A stretch of DNA of 64,000 nt from the NCBI GenBank assembly GCA_023515795.1, contig JALGPX010000055.1, positions 1 to 64,000 on the forward strand, written 5' to 3'. Position numbers and translations under genes: made by a program. Within the stretch, counting starts at the first letter, position 1. Every line of letters begins with the position of its first letter. Positions 17,963 to 27,335 of this stretch are shown piece by piece. Under the pieces are notes generated by a model, which did no database searches, had not been told where the DNA came from, and saw only the letters and a list, made by a program, of their open reading frames with translations. Source of the DNA: Amoeboaphelidium occidentale. Its lineage: Eukaryota; Aphelidiomycota; Aphelidea.

Positions 17963-19804
17963 ATGCCTTCAAAGGAAACTAAAGATACTGTTGTTGAGGT
18001 CGACCCTGTAGCAGCAGTTACTCTCTCATGGCAGAATGTGTCGTTCTCGATCCCTGACAAGAGTCAGAAAGTTGAAACAGACAAGGTTCTGCTTGATAAC
18101 GTTTCAGGTATAGTCAAACCAGGCGAAGTCATCGCGATTATGGGGGCTTCGGGAGCAGGCAAGACCACACTTCTAAATGTATTGGCAGGAAGGATAAGCA
18201 ATGAGGGAAAGTTATCTGGAACAATTCTGGTTAACGGTCAAGAACGATCAAAGTCAACATGGCAAAGAGTTATCGCTTATGTGGAGCAGGATGATTTAAT
18301 GTTTGAAAATTTAACGGTTCGAGAGACTTTGATGTACGCAGCTCGTTTACGCTTGCCTCGATCTGTTTCAGAGGAACAAAAGGCAGCAAGGGTCGATAAG
18401 ATCATTAACGAATTGGCTTTGGTGAAATGCAGAGATACTTACATTGGAGGCCCAAGTAGGAGAGGTATCAGTGGTGGTGAAAGAAAGAGAGTTTCCATTG
18501 GTATAGAACTTGTTACAAATCCTAGTTTGCTATTTCTTGATGAACCAAGCTCTGGGTTGGATTCTTTTACTGCTCTAAACCTGATAGAAACAATGAAACA
18601 AATTGCAGTTGATGACAATAAGACTGTCGTAATGACTATTCATCAGCCACGAGAATCTATTCTTGACCAAATCGACAAAATAATCTTGCTTAGTGCCGGA
18701 AAGGTTGTTTATGCTGGACCAGTAGCTGGTGCTATTTCACACTTTGACAAGATGGGCTATCCTGTTCCTGATCGTGTCAATCCTGCTGATTACTTCCTGG
18801 ATGTCATGACGATAGATTTGAGAAGTGAAGAGCTTCACACTGAGTCTCTAGAACGAGTAAAGAAATTTCAATCCTCTTGGGAACCAGAAAAAATCGATTT
18901 GTGTTCTGCAGATGCTAATGTTTCAGAGGGCTCGTTTTTACCGGGATTTGCTTCTGCAATCCATTATGAGTATTGGATTCTATTTGAAAGAAGTATTCAA
19001 GATCTTTTACGTGATCCTGCTTCGTTAGGAGCAACTATCGGGCAAGCTGTTGTAAACACGCTGATACTTGGGTTTGTGTTCTTTAGAATGGATTTGTCCA
19101 ACGAAGGTATCCAAAATCGATTGGGAATGTTGTTCTTCACTGCTATTCAACTCACATTTGGCAATGTTATGCCGACAATCGCAGTATTCACGACACAGAG
19201 AGATATTATTAAACGAGAAAGAGCCTCAAGATCGTACCGCGCAATAACAGCTTATTTGGCTAAATTATCTTCACAACTTCCTTTGGTAATATTTGCAACC
19301 ATTCTATTCGCTGTACCGGTTTACTGGATGGTAGGACTCCAAGCCGATGTAGTAAAATTCTTCACATGGTTAGCAATTGTTGTAGTTCATGCCTTCACTG
19401 CTACTTGTCTAGGTATCATGATATCATCTGGTGTTCCAAATGTCCGTGTCGGCCAGATCATTGGTCCAACTGTTGTTGTTATTTTCCTAGTATTTGGTGG
19501 TCAAGTTGTGAATGTTGATACAGTTCCAGTGGTTCTAAGATGGATAAAGTGGATTTCAATGATCCTCTACTCTTATTCAGCTCTTGCAATGAATGAAATG
19601 TCTGATCTCACATTTAGCTGCCCTCAGAATTCTCCTCCTGGATGTTCCATTGATGGTCTTGACGTCATTGAGAATTTTGATTTAGTTATTTTCTCGTCCC
19701 TTTGGTTCAGTGTCTTGATGAACTTTTGCTTGGGAGTTTCCTTTATTGTTCTTGGTTACATTCTCTTCAATTGGAGAAGTAGTCCAATGCTAAGACTAAA
19801 ATAG
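17963..19804 (+). CDS. ABCG-family half transporter (White/ABCG2-like)
   Basis: 613 residues in reverse (nucleotide-binding then membrane) order, as in ABCG half transporters. Walker A is GASGAGKTT, the signature ISGGERKRVSIG, and Walker B LLFLDEPSSGLDS followed by the H-loop TIHQPR. About six transmembrane helices follow from residue 350, ending in a short FNWRSSPMLRLK tail. Half transporters must dimerise. Substrates in fungi include sterols, lipids or xenobiotics, and none can be assigned here. No intron is needed. It converges with the SKN7-like gene, with 51 bp between stops. Confidence 0.94.
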   Translation: MPSKETKDTVVEVDPVAAVTLSWQNVSFSIPDKSQKVETDKVLLDNVSGIVKPGEVIAIMGASGAGKTTLLNVLAGRISNEGKLSGTILVNGQERSKSTWQRVIAYVEQDDLMFENLTVRETLMYAARLRLPRSVSEEQKAARVDKIINELALVKCRDTYIGGPSRRGISGGERKRVSIGIELVTNPSLLFLDEPSSGLDSFTALNLIETMKQIAVDDNKTVVMTIHQPRESILDQIDKIILLSAGKVVYAGPVAGAISHFDKMGYPVPDRVNPADYFLDVMTIDLRSEELHTESLERVKKFQSSWEPEKIDLCSADANVSEGSFLPGFASAIHYEYWILFERSIQDLLRDPASLGATIGQAVVNTLILGFVFFRMDLSNEGIQNRLGMLFFTAIQLTFGNVMPTIAVFTTQRDIIKRERASRSYRAITAYLAKLSSQLPLVIFATILFAVPVYWMVGLQADVVKFFTWLAIVVVHAFTATCLGIMISSGVPNVRVGQIIGPTVVVIFLVFGGQVVNVDTVPVVLRWIKWISMILYSYSALAMNEMSDLTFSCPQNSPPGCSIDGLDVIENFDLVIFSSLWFSVLMNFCLGVSFIVLGYILFNWRSSPMLRLK

Positions 19805-19855
19805 ATATGATGAGTTCGTTTTATTGAACTTCGTTTTAAAAGTACATGATAAATT

Positions 19856-21302
19856 CTATGGAAACGGTTGAGGTAAATAAACTGGTTTAGCAATTAAATG
19901 CCCCAAATACATCCGAAGAACAACTTTCAAGTATTTCTTAGTGAATGGCTTAGCAAGAATATCATTCATACCAGTGGACCAGTACAACGCCAGATCTCCC
20001 TCGGTTGTGTTACTTGTCATACTTATTATCGGAACTTCTTGATCCATCGCTCTTATTCGGTTAGTTCTACACAATATCAGTACAAACTTTATAAGTAAAG
20101 TGTTACGTTTCAATGCCATCAATTCCAGGCATCATGATATCCATAAGTATCAGATCGTATTTTCCACCGCTGATTCTTGTTGAATTGAACATTTGAAGAG
20201 CTTCTGATCCACTACTCGCAAGCTCACAGCCACAATGGAATACCTGAAGAATCCTAGAACCTAATAGCCTTATGGTTTCATCATCGTCAACCAACAAAAT
20301 CTTTGGTTTACGTATCCATTGAATATCATCAGAAGAACTTGGAAATCCACCAAACTGCATCGTTGGAAATACTGGAGCAGAAATAAATGGAACATGATGA
20401 ACTCCTGGAGGTATCATTGGACCTCCATGCATACTAGGAGCAGCAGAAGCAGTATTAACAGGAGCTGTAGAACTTGCAGCAGAGACAGAAGACATTCGTG
20501 CCATCTGGTCTTTTAAAACAGCAACTTCTCTAGTCAACTCTTTAACTCTGCTACTCAAAACTTGAATGGTCTGAATAGTTTCTTGTTGAAACTTGTGAAA
20601 TTTTAGAGCATCAAAACTTTCTGTTGAGATATTTACATCATCAGATTCCATAAAGTCATTACTGGTTGATGATTCTTTCAAGAGCGAAGATGACTTGGAA
20701 TCATTATCAACTTTACGCTTCCGTTTCAAATCAGGCAGTAAATCTTCCCTGCCTCGCTTAAACAGTTCATGATAGAACTCGCACTCTGGCACTGCAGCCG
20801 CTGTCGTAGTAGTTGAATTAGGTATAGTGTTGTTTGAAGAACTCGCGCTCTGATCAATAGGAGCAGAAGCACCAGTTGAACTATTATTATCTCCTTTTTC
20901 GGACAATGAAACATCATTCATTTTTCTGCCTCTCTTCCGGAATCCGTACTTGTTCAACTGCCTGACAAAAGAAGAAAAGTTTCCGTGCTTAAAGTGCACC
21001 GGCAACATTGTCTTTGCAAATGCACTCGAGTCGAAAATCAAAAAGGAATCTCCGGAATCTGACCATCTGACTAAATTCTTGTCTGTATGCTCTGAATTAA
21101 GAAATGTAAATATTTTCATGATGAAATCTGTAGGTTTCTGATCTCCGTGTTTCTCGCTCGCGGAGGAAAGTAGCTGCGGTTGAGGCTTCTGATCGGTTGG
21201 TTGTAGATGAGATTGTAAATGTAAATGAAGTTGGGGTAGAGCAGGCTGAGGCTGGAGGTTGTGGTGATGATGATGTAATGATGACTTATCTTCCTGTAGC
21301 AT
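19856..21302 (-). CDS. SKN7: SKN7-like response regulator: HSF DNA-binding plus receiver domain, two exons
   Basis: Exons 20107-21302 and 19856-20066, joined across a 40-nt intron (gtaaca to tag), give 468 residues. An HSF-type DNA-binding domain occupies about residues 58-150 (NLVRWSDSGDSFLIF, FVRQLNKYGFRKRGR). A coiled coil lies near residues 240-275. The receiver domain has the acidic pocket LLVDDDETI, the phospho-acceptor D388 in LILMDIMMPG, and the spliced segment TTNRIRAMDQEVPIISMTSN with the KPFTKK lysine. The join crosses the receiver and only this frame completes it. Skn7/Prr1 proteins act in the osmotic and oxidative-stress phosphorelay. The N terminus carries a His run and Gln/Pro-rich sequence. 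Confidence 0.94.
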
Positions 21303-21773
21303 TTGTAGATAAAATATTTAGTATAGTCCAATTATAATCGTAATCTTTTCCTGTTATTAACAAGATATCTGCGCTTTCGTAGACTTTTGTGCTATAAATA
21401 GATTTTCAATAGTCTCTAATGTATTCTTTAGTCTCTAAAGTGGCAGAATTTGAAGTAGAAGCAAAAAGAATAACAACAACAACAACGGAGATGCTAACAA
21501 AATTCGAATGGATTAATTTCCTGTCGTTACTGAAGGGATTCTTTTGAATGCGTTTTCTTTATGAATAGGAAATCCACAACAATTCAACAAATTAGAGAGT
21601 AAGGGAATCTGTATTGAGTTGTGTGTCAATCTCCCTGTCGATCGCTCTGTGGCTTGGGACAAACAACAACAACTCGCTGGCGGCAAGCGACTGCGACTGC
21701 GACAAAACTCTCGTAAGCAGCAACATCCACTTTTCCCTTAGACCAATCACAACTTCCTGTTTCATAACTTATA
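21303..21773. promoter_or_regulatory. Divergent promoter of SKN7-like and PXMP4 genes
   Basis: 471 bp without a convincing gene. A CCAATCA box lies at 21743-21749, 25 bp before the PXMP4 start. A short CAA microsatellite is near 21474-21485. The middle is AT-rich, as expected for a bidirectional promoter. Confidence 0.45.
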
Positions 21774-22418
21774 ATGCAGGCTTTAAATGACTTTATCTTG
21801 AACCCTGCCAACCATGATCTTCTGGCTCTTATAAAAGGCTTAAGAAACGGAATTGTTTATGGTGCAAAGATCAGATTCCCACATGCTTTGGTTATGACTT
21901 TTCTATTCCGTTCACAGTTGCCCTTTAGAAAGAAACTGGAAGTAATTCTTGATGCAACTTATCAACACTCCCGTAATTTGGGTACATTTGTTCTGATTTA
22001 TAAATCTCTTTTGTTGTTACAGAGAACGCTAAGATCAGGTAAAGAGAATGAGAAGGATGCATTCATTGCTGGCTTAATTGGTGGTTACATTGTGTTTGGT
22101 AAAGACAATGGTATCAACAATCAGATTGTTTTGTATTTGTTCTCAAGAATTACACTTGGCTTAGTGAAATACTGTAGAAACAGAGGATACTTTGAACTTA
22201 TTGGGTATCCTTCCAATGTTTCTGCTGTAACAACCCCAAATGGTCGCGAGGGTGTGGCATTTTCTGTATTTGCTGCTTTGACTTGGGGCATTGTCATGTG
22301 GTTGTTCAGGCATGAGAAGTCAACGCTACAAAATTCTTTACAAGCGTCAATGGAGTATCTTTACAATGATTCTGATAAGTGGAACTCCCTAAAGAACTTT
22401 CTATTATACAATCGCTGA
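21774..22418 (+). CDS. PXMP4: Peroxisomal membrane protein 4 (PMP24/PXMP4), Tim17-like family
   Basis: 214 residues, intronless. The family-specific start FILNPANHDLLALIKGLRNG and following YGAKIRFPHALVM are clear. The protein has the repeated short hydrophobic segments with Gly motifs of the Tim17/Tim22/PMP24 superfamily (GLIGGYIVFG, GVAFSVFAALTWGIVMWLF). In other organisms PXMP4 is an integral peroxisomal membrane protein of poorly known function, recruited by Pex19. The start is the first ATG and matches family length (about 212 residues). Confidence 0.93.
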   Translation: MQALNDFILNPANHDLLALIKGLRNGIVYGAKIRFPHALVMTFLFRSQLPFRKKLEVILDATYQHSRNLGTFVLIYKSLLLLQRTLRSGKENEKDAFIAGLIGGYIVFGKDNGINNQIVLYLFSRITLGLVKYCRNRGYFELIGYPSNVSAVTTPNGREGVAFSVFAALTWGIVMWLFRHEKSTLQNSLQASMEYLYNDSDKWNSLKNFLLYNR

Positions 22419-22468
22419 GTCCAACCAATTGCGGAAAGCTTTTCTTTACGGGAATCGAATCGAAATAA

Positions 22469-23581
22469 ATGTTGCGATTATTCAAAAGAAATTTCTCTAA
22501 TTCCTCTGCGCTCTACTCGAAATCAGTCAGTGGGGGTTCCGCATCAGCTGCTGCAGCGTCTTTGTATGAACAGACTGCAAAGAATATGTTGATTACAAAG
22601 GACACTAAAGTTATTTGTCAGGGATTCACAGGGAAACAGGCAAGCTTATCCCTTTAACAGTCTTATGCCTTCTACTTCTTCTTCTTTTGTTTAGGGAACC
22701 TTTCATTGTAAACAGGCGCTGGAGTACGGAACTCAGATCGTTGGTGGAGTGTCTCCTGGTAAAGGAGGACAGAAACATTTAAATCTTCCTGTGTTCAATT
22801 CTGTTAAGGAAGCTGTTAAAGCTACGAAGGCAACTGCTTCCGTTATTTACGTTCCACCGCCGTTTGCTGCAAAGGCTATTCTGGAAGCTGTGGATGCTGA
22901 AGTTCCTCTCGTGGTCGCAATCACTGAGGGTATACCACAACAGGATATGGTCAGAGTTGTTAATGTTCTGAAGAATCAGACAAAGACAAGATTAATCGGT
23001 CCAAATTGTCCTGGAATTATAAAGCCAAATCAATGTAAAATTGGAATTATGCCTGGTCACATTCACACGCCTGGAAAGATTGGCATTGTTTCGAGGTCTG
23101 GCACTCTGACTTATGAAGCTGTTTATCAGACGACTCAAGTTAAATTAGGTCAGTCTTTGTGTGTTGGTATTGGTGGTGATCCTTTTAATGGAACTAACTT
23201 TGTGGATTGTCTCAAAGTATTCTTGGATGATCCAGAGACTGAAGGCATCATTCTTATTGGCGAAATTGGTGGTACAGCAGAAGAAGAAGCAGCTGAATTC
23301 CTAAAGAAGCATAATTATGATAAGAATGGAAAGATCATTAAGCCTGTTGTTAGTTTCATAGCAGGAAGAACTGCGCCACCAGGCAGACGAATGGGTAAAT
23401 AGCACTTCTTCCCTTAAACTTAATTTTTATAGGTCACGCTGGTGCTATTATCGCAGGTGGTAAAGGAACTGCTGATGATAAGATTAAAGCATTGAATGAT
23501 GCAGGTGTTGTTGTTACAGAGAGTCCAGCTCAATTGGGAACCACAATGTTGAGAGTTATGAAGGAAGCAGGTTTAGCGTAA
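22469..23581 (+). CDS. LSC1: Succinyl-CoA ligase alpha subunit, mitochondrial, three exons
   Basis: Exons 22469-22639, 22695-23394 and 23433-23581 give 339 residues. The start [20 protein letters not shown] is a typical mitochondrial presequence. The CoA-binding Rossmann part ([21 protein letters not shown]) and the active-site loop with the phosphohistidine (GRRMGHAGAI, formed across intron 2) are intact. Intron 1 (55 nt) begins GC: cag|gcaagc to tttag. Translation through it hits a stop and no GT donor fits. Intron 2 is 38 nt and GT-AG. The enzyme couples succinyl-CoA hydrolysis to nucleotide triphosphate synthesis in the TCA cycle, with a beta subunit encoded elsewhere. Confidence 0.96.
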
Positions 23582-23693
23582 GAACAGAAGTCATAGGTCA
23601 AGCTGAGACAATTAAAGTTGGAATAAAAGAACAATCTGCGTCTCATCTTGTCTGTTCCTTCGAAATCATCAAACAACAACTTCTTTCCCCGGA

Positions 23694-24839
23694 ATGTCTT
23701 TGGATTCAACAATTTACTTGGCCTACGTCGCTTTGGGTATCGGCGCAGTTCTTCCGATTTACTTTGGTTCTTTTGGATCTCTAAAGAGTCTTGATAAGGC
23801 TGAAGCTAAAGCAAAGTCTCATGCTCACGAGGATGGTTATCACAGTGAAGATTCCGAAGATGATTCTGAGTCTGAATCCTTATCTGCAGAGGATGCCATG
23901 TGGTTCCCTGTGATGGGCTCAGGCGTTCTATTTGGGTTGTACCTTCTGTTCAATTATTTTAGTAAAGAGTACATCAATTATTTGTTGACTGCGTACTTTG
24001 CTCTGTTGGGCGCTGGAGCATTGACAAAGACTTTGACTAATGTCGCTAAACTGACTGGAATTACCGCAGCTGTCGGTACACTCAATGAAAAGTTCCATTT
24101 GAGAATGTTTCAGAAGGGAAAAGGTTTGGTCTTCAAGTTGAACTTTGATTATGTTACCGGAGTTTCGTTGGCTTTGGCTGTTATGTTCACTGCTTACTAT
24201 GTTGTCACAAAGAATTGGATCGCTTCGAATGTTTACGGTGAAGCATTTGCTACTTCTGCTATTCAGCTGTTGTCGCTTGATGATTTTAAAACTGGCATGG
24301 TTCTCTTGTCTGGTTTGTTCTTGTATGATATTTTCTGGGTCTTTGGTACGGATGTAATGGTTACAGTCGCAAAGAATTTTGATGCTCCTGTAAAGATTCT
24401 ATTCCCAAAGAATCTGTTTGCTGATGAATTGAAATTCACAATGTTGGGTTTAGGTGATATTGTTATTCCCGGAATCTTTGTGGCATTGTGTTTGAGATTT
24501 GATCAGTATTTGGCTCACTCAAAGAACAAGGGAAAGAAAGGTGCATCAAAGGGATTTCCTAAACCTTACTTCACTGCTTGTTTCATTGCTTACGGTCTTG
24601 GATTAGTTACAACAGTTGTAGTTATGCATACATTCAAAGCAGCGCAGGTAACTCTATACTTTTGAAAATCAGTTTTTTTGATTTTTTAGCCTGCTCTTTT
24701 ATATCTGTCACCTGCATGTATTCTGTCTGTTCTAATTACTGCTGCTGTTCGTGGGGAATTGGGTCAAGTTTTTGCTTACAAGTCAGTTCAAGCAACAAAC
24801 AAAGAGAACAAAGAAAAGGAAGGCAAGAAGACCAAGTAA
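23694..24839 (+). CDS. SPP: Signal peptide peptidase (presenilin-type aspartic protease), two exons
   Basis: Exons 23694-24647 and 24690-24839 (42-nt GT-AG intron) give 367 residues. The two catalytic aspartates are in FLYDIFWVFGT and LGLGDIVIPG. The conserved PAL motif (PALLY) is at the very start of exon 2, so the splice is required for a functional enzyme. An acidic Ser-rich loop sits near residues 45-62. The C terminus ends KKTK, a KKxx ER-retrieval signal. SPP cleaves leftover signal peptides and some tail-anchored or ERAD substrates within the ER membrane. The 3' end is 23 bp from the convergent methyltransferase stop. Confidence 0.96.
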
Positions 24840-24862
24840 ATTCTCTTTACTTTAATCAATTA

Positions 24863-25660
24863 TTATGTTTTTTCTGCTGAATTATTGACGTAGCCCAGTA
24901 GTAGAAACAAAGGCCACTGAACTTTACGCTTCTGATTTCCCCACATTGATCTCAATTTATCTCTTATTCTTTCCATAGGATCTTTACCAGTTGCTTCAAT
25001 GTACCGAACAGAAGCAGACCAAGTGTACAGATACTTTTCTAGATCCTCGGCAGTCAACTCTCGTTCCACTTTGAAAGTTTCAATCACATCTGGTTGATCT
25101 TGGTATAATTTTCTAAAAGGCCATGGAATAGTTCTGTAATGATCTTTGATGTACTGTCTTTCTGGAGGCCAGTATTTATCAACTTCATCATGATACTCTT
25201 CAATTAAAACAGACAATCCTTCCAATTCTTCAGAACGAACAAGATCATAAGTCCACGCTGCAATTACAGTATCACGCTTTGATAACAGTCTGCATTTCTG
25301 GTAGAATTTCTCAAAATCAAACCAGTGTAAACCTGTAGCGATTGTAATCAAGTCAGCTTTGCGATCACCACTTGAGACTGCAATTTCCTCTTCAGCAGAC
25401 TCTACCAAGTAAGTAACACTTGGATTATTAAAAGCATTCTGTATCTGATTACGGGAAGGATCTGTAGCAATTATCTTCTTGAAATACGGAGCTAAACCAA
25501 TAGCAGCCTGACCATTACCAGTTGCAACGTCCCAACATAAATCATGTTTCGCACTTACAGATGACAAGTACTTGTACAATTCTTCAGGGTAAGCAGGTCT
25601 ATGCTTTGCGTACTCTGCAGAATGTGCAGAGAAATGATCTTTAAATGAACCCTGTGACAT
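24863..25660 (-). CDS. SAM-dependent class I methyltransferase (trans-aconitate methyltransferase-like)
   Basis: 265 residues. The Rossmann motif I is CWDVATGNGQAAIGL (residues 38-52), preceded by the family-typical AHSAEYAKHRPAYPEELY. The motif after it, ATDPSRNQI, supplies the acidic residue that binds the ribose, and ATGLHWFD is typical of the Tmt1/Crg1-like methyltransferase_11 group. The substrate is unknown. In yeast relatives the targets are trans-aconitate or lipid-like molecules. The start codon lies only 18 bp after the stop of NAA50 on the same strand, an unusually short spacer. Confidence 0.85.
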   Translation of the reverse strand: MSQGSFKDHFSAHSAEYAKHRPAYPEELYKYLSSVSAKHDLCWDVATGNGQAAIGLAPYFKKIIATDPSRNQIQNAFNNPSVTYLVESAEEEIAVSSGDRKADLITIATGLHWFDFEKFYQKCRLLSKRDTVIAAWTYDLVRSEELEGLSVLIEEYHDEVDKYWPPERQYIKDHYRTIPWPFRKLYQDQPDVIETFKVERELTAEDLEKYLYTWSASVRYIEATGKDPMERIRDKLRSMWGNQKRKVQWPLFLLLGYVNNSAEKT

Positions 25661-26269
25661 AATAGAGACAGAGTAAATCTATTCAGAGGAAATCTTGAAT
25701 CGCAACAAATATGCTCGACTATCCTGTTTGCCCTTGTAATAATTCTCCACAGTTTCGACAACTTCAAATCCGCGTTTCGTATAAAATTCCTTAGCCCCTT
25801 CGTTATCCACAGACACATGCAAATCGATTCTCTTTACGCCTGACATTTCCTTAACGGCTTTTAACAAATATTCCAGCATTAGAGAGCCTAGCCCTAATTT
25901 ACGATAAGGAGCCAANGAACCCTGTGACATAATAGAGACAGAGTAAATCTATTCAGAGGAAATCTTGAATCGCAACAAATATGCTCGACTATCCTGTTTG
26001 CCCTTGTAAGGAGTCTGGGGAAACTTACGAAAAAGAAACTTTATTAAATATATCACAGCGGGTCACTTTCGAAAATCAAATTNNNNNNNNTAATAATTCT
26101 CCACAGTTTCGACAACTTCAAATCCGCGTTTCGTATAAAATTCCTTAGCCCCTTCGTTATCCACAGACACATGCAAATCGATTCTCTTTACGCCTGACAT
26201 TTCCTTAACGGCTTTTAACAAATATTCCAGCATTAGAGAGCCTAGCCCTAATTTACGATAAGGAGCCAA
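25647..26269. repeat. Unmerged overlapping contig ends inside NAA50 (gaps at 25916 and 26083-26090)
   Basis: Bases 25737-25915 recur at 26091-26269 (offset 354). They are the two ends of contigs that should have been merged. A small contig at 25917-26082 lies between them. Its first 93 bases repeat 25647-25739, and its last 73 bases (26010-26082) match nothing else in the window. This structure splits and partly repeats the NAA50 coding region. Confidence 0.9.
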
Positions 26270-26540
26270 CACGCCAAATGTTGCCAAGTACACGGAATCA
26301 TCAGAATCTCTCTTAGCACTGTAACAACCAACTGGAATATCACTAAAGTATGCTAAGTCCGAGTGATTAACATCATCGAATGAAGGATTTACCCAATTTT
26401 GATAATTCGCCTGAAGCTAGAGCATCCTTATAGAACTTTGGGGAGTACTGAACAGGAAACAAAACAGAATGAAGTCGTTTAAATTGATTTATGTTATTCG
26501 GAGTCAAATCTCCAATGTCTTGTCTTGCTTGATGGACCAT
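25679..26540 (-). CDS. NAA50: N-alpha-acetyltransferase 50 (NAA50/San-like GNAT), interrupted by assembly gaps
   Basis: Exon 1 is 26393-26540 (start MVHQARQDIGDLTPNN). A 40-nt intron spans 26353-26392 and splices ELSKL to AYFSDIPVGC. The acetyl-CoA binding loop is LAPYRKLGLGSLMLEYLL, and the end (AYLLRFKISSE) is at 25679-25681. Coding sequence between about 25737 and 26269 appears twice because of unmerged contigs, so the true gene is shorter than this interval. NAA50 acetylates N-terminal Met residues and binds the NatA complex at the ribosome exit, and supports sister-chromatid cohesion in animals. The start codon is 37 bp from that of the divergent PITHD1 gene. Confidence 0.9.
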
Positions 26541-26577
26541 CCTGTTCTTGTTTCCGGAAACTCAATAGAAAAATTTC

Positions 26578-27195
26578 ATGTCGCAAAGCTGCTGTCATCA
26601 CGACGAATGTGGCCACGAAATGGGAGAAGAACAGAGCCTCTTTTCACAGATAAATGTTCCCTCTGTGCGCTGCTTAAACGAAATGGAGGTCGATATGGCG
26701 AAGAATGTATTCAAGTCTTATGAGAATCGCTTGGACAGGGAAAAGTATCTCGAGTCAGACGTCGATCCAGAACTTCTTCTGTTCGTACCCTTCAATGGAA
26801 TCGTAAAGCTTAAAAGTATTTCTATTAGAGGTGTAGCTGACGACAGGGCACCGTTGAAGTTCAAAGTATTTATCAACCGGGAAGATTTAGACTTTGATTT
26901 GGCACGTACTGTTCCGGCATTACAGGAATGGGATTGCCCTGAAAACCCTACAGGAAACGATGGAGGTATTGTTGAGTATTTCACGAAAATTACAAAGTTC
27001 AGTCAAGTTCGGTCTCTAACACTTTACTTTCCCGACTCATACGGTGCTGATACGACACGCATTGATTATATTGGTTTCAAAGGTGAATGGAAGGAATCTC
27101 ATGAAGGGCCTCTTACTATGGTGTATGAGTCTATGCCTAATCCAGCTGATCATCCTAAAGCCAAAGACGAACTAGCCGGCGCACGTTTTGTTTGA
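26578..27195 (+). CDS. PITHD1: PITH domain protein (PITHD1-like)
   Basis: 205 residues. A short Cys/His-rich start (MSQSCCHHDECGHEM), as in human PITHD1, precedes a full PITH beta-sandwich: residues QINVPSVRCLNE, YLESDVDPELLLFVPFNG, VKLKSISIRG and the closing FGAD-like segment YGADTTRIDYIGFKGEW. The domain is the proteasome-interacting part of TXNL1, here without thioredoxin. Its cellular role is poorly known; interaction with the 26S proteasome is the established family property. It shares a 37-bp divergent intergenic region with NAA50. Confidence 0.93.
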   Translation: MSQSCCHHDECGHEMGEEQSLFSQINVPSVRCLNEMEVDMAKNVFKSYENRLDREKYLESDVDPELLLFVPFNGIVKLKSISIRGVADDRAPLKFKVFINREDLDFDLARTVPALQEWDCPENPTGNDGGIVEYFTKITKFSQVRSLTLYFPDSYGADTTRIDYIGFKGEWKESHEGPLTMVYESMPNPADHPKAKDELAGARFV

Positions 27196-27335
27196 GCAAG
27201 GTCAAATTTATGGTTTAAGGGTTGGAGATATTTGGAGCACTCCGATGGGAATACAGCAGAACATGTTAGACTTTTAGGTTTATAGGCAATAAAGTCCGCG
27301 TCTTAAAAAAACCGTTAACGATCTCGTTTATTGCT

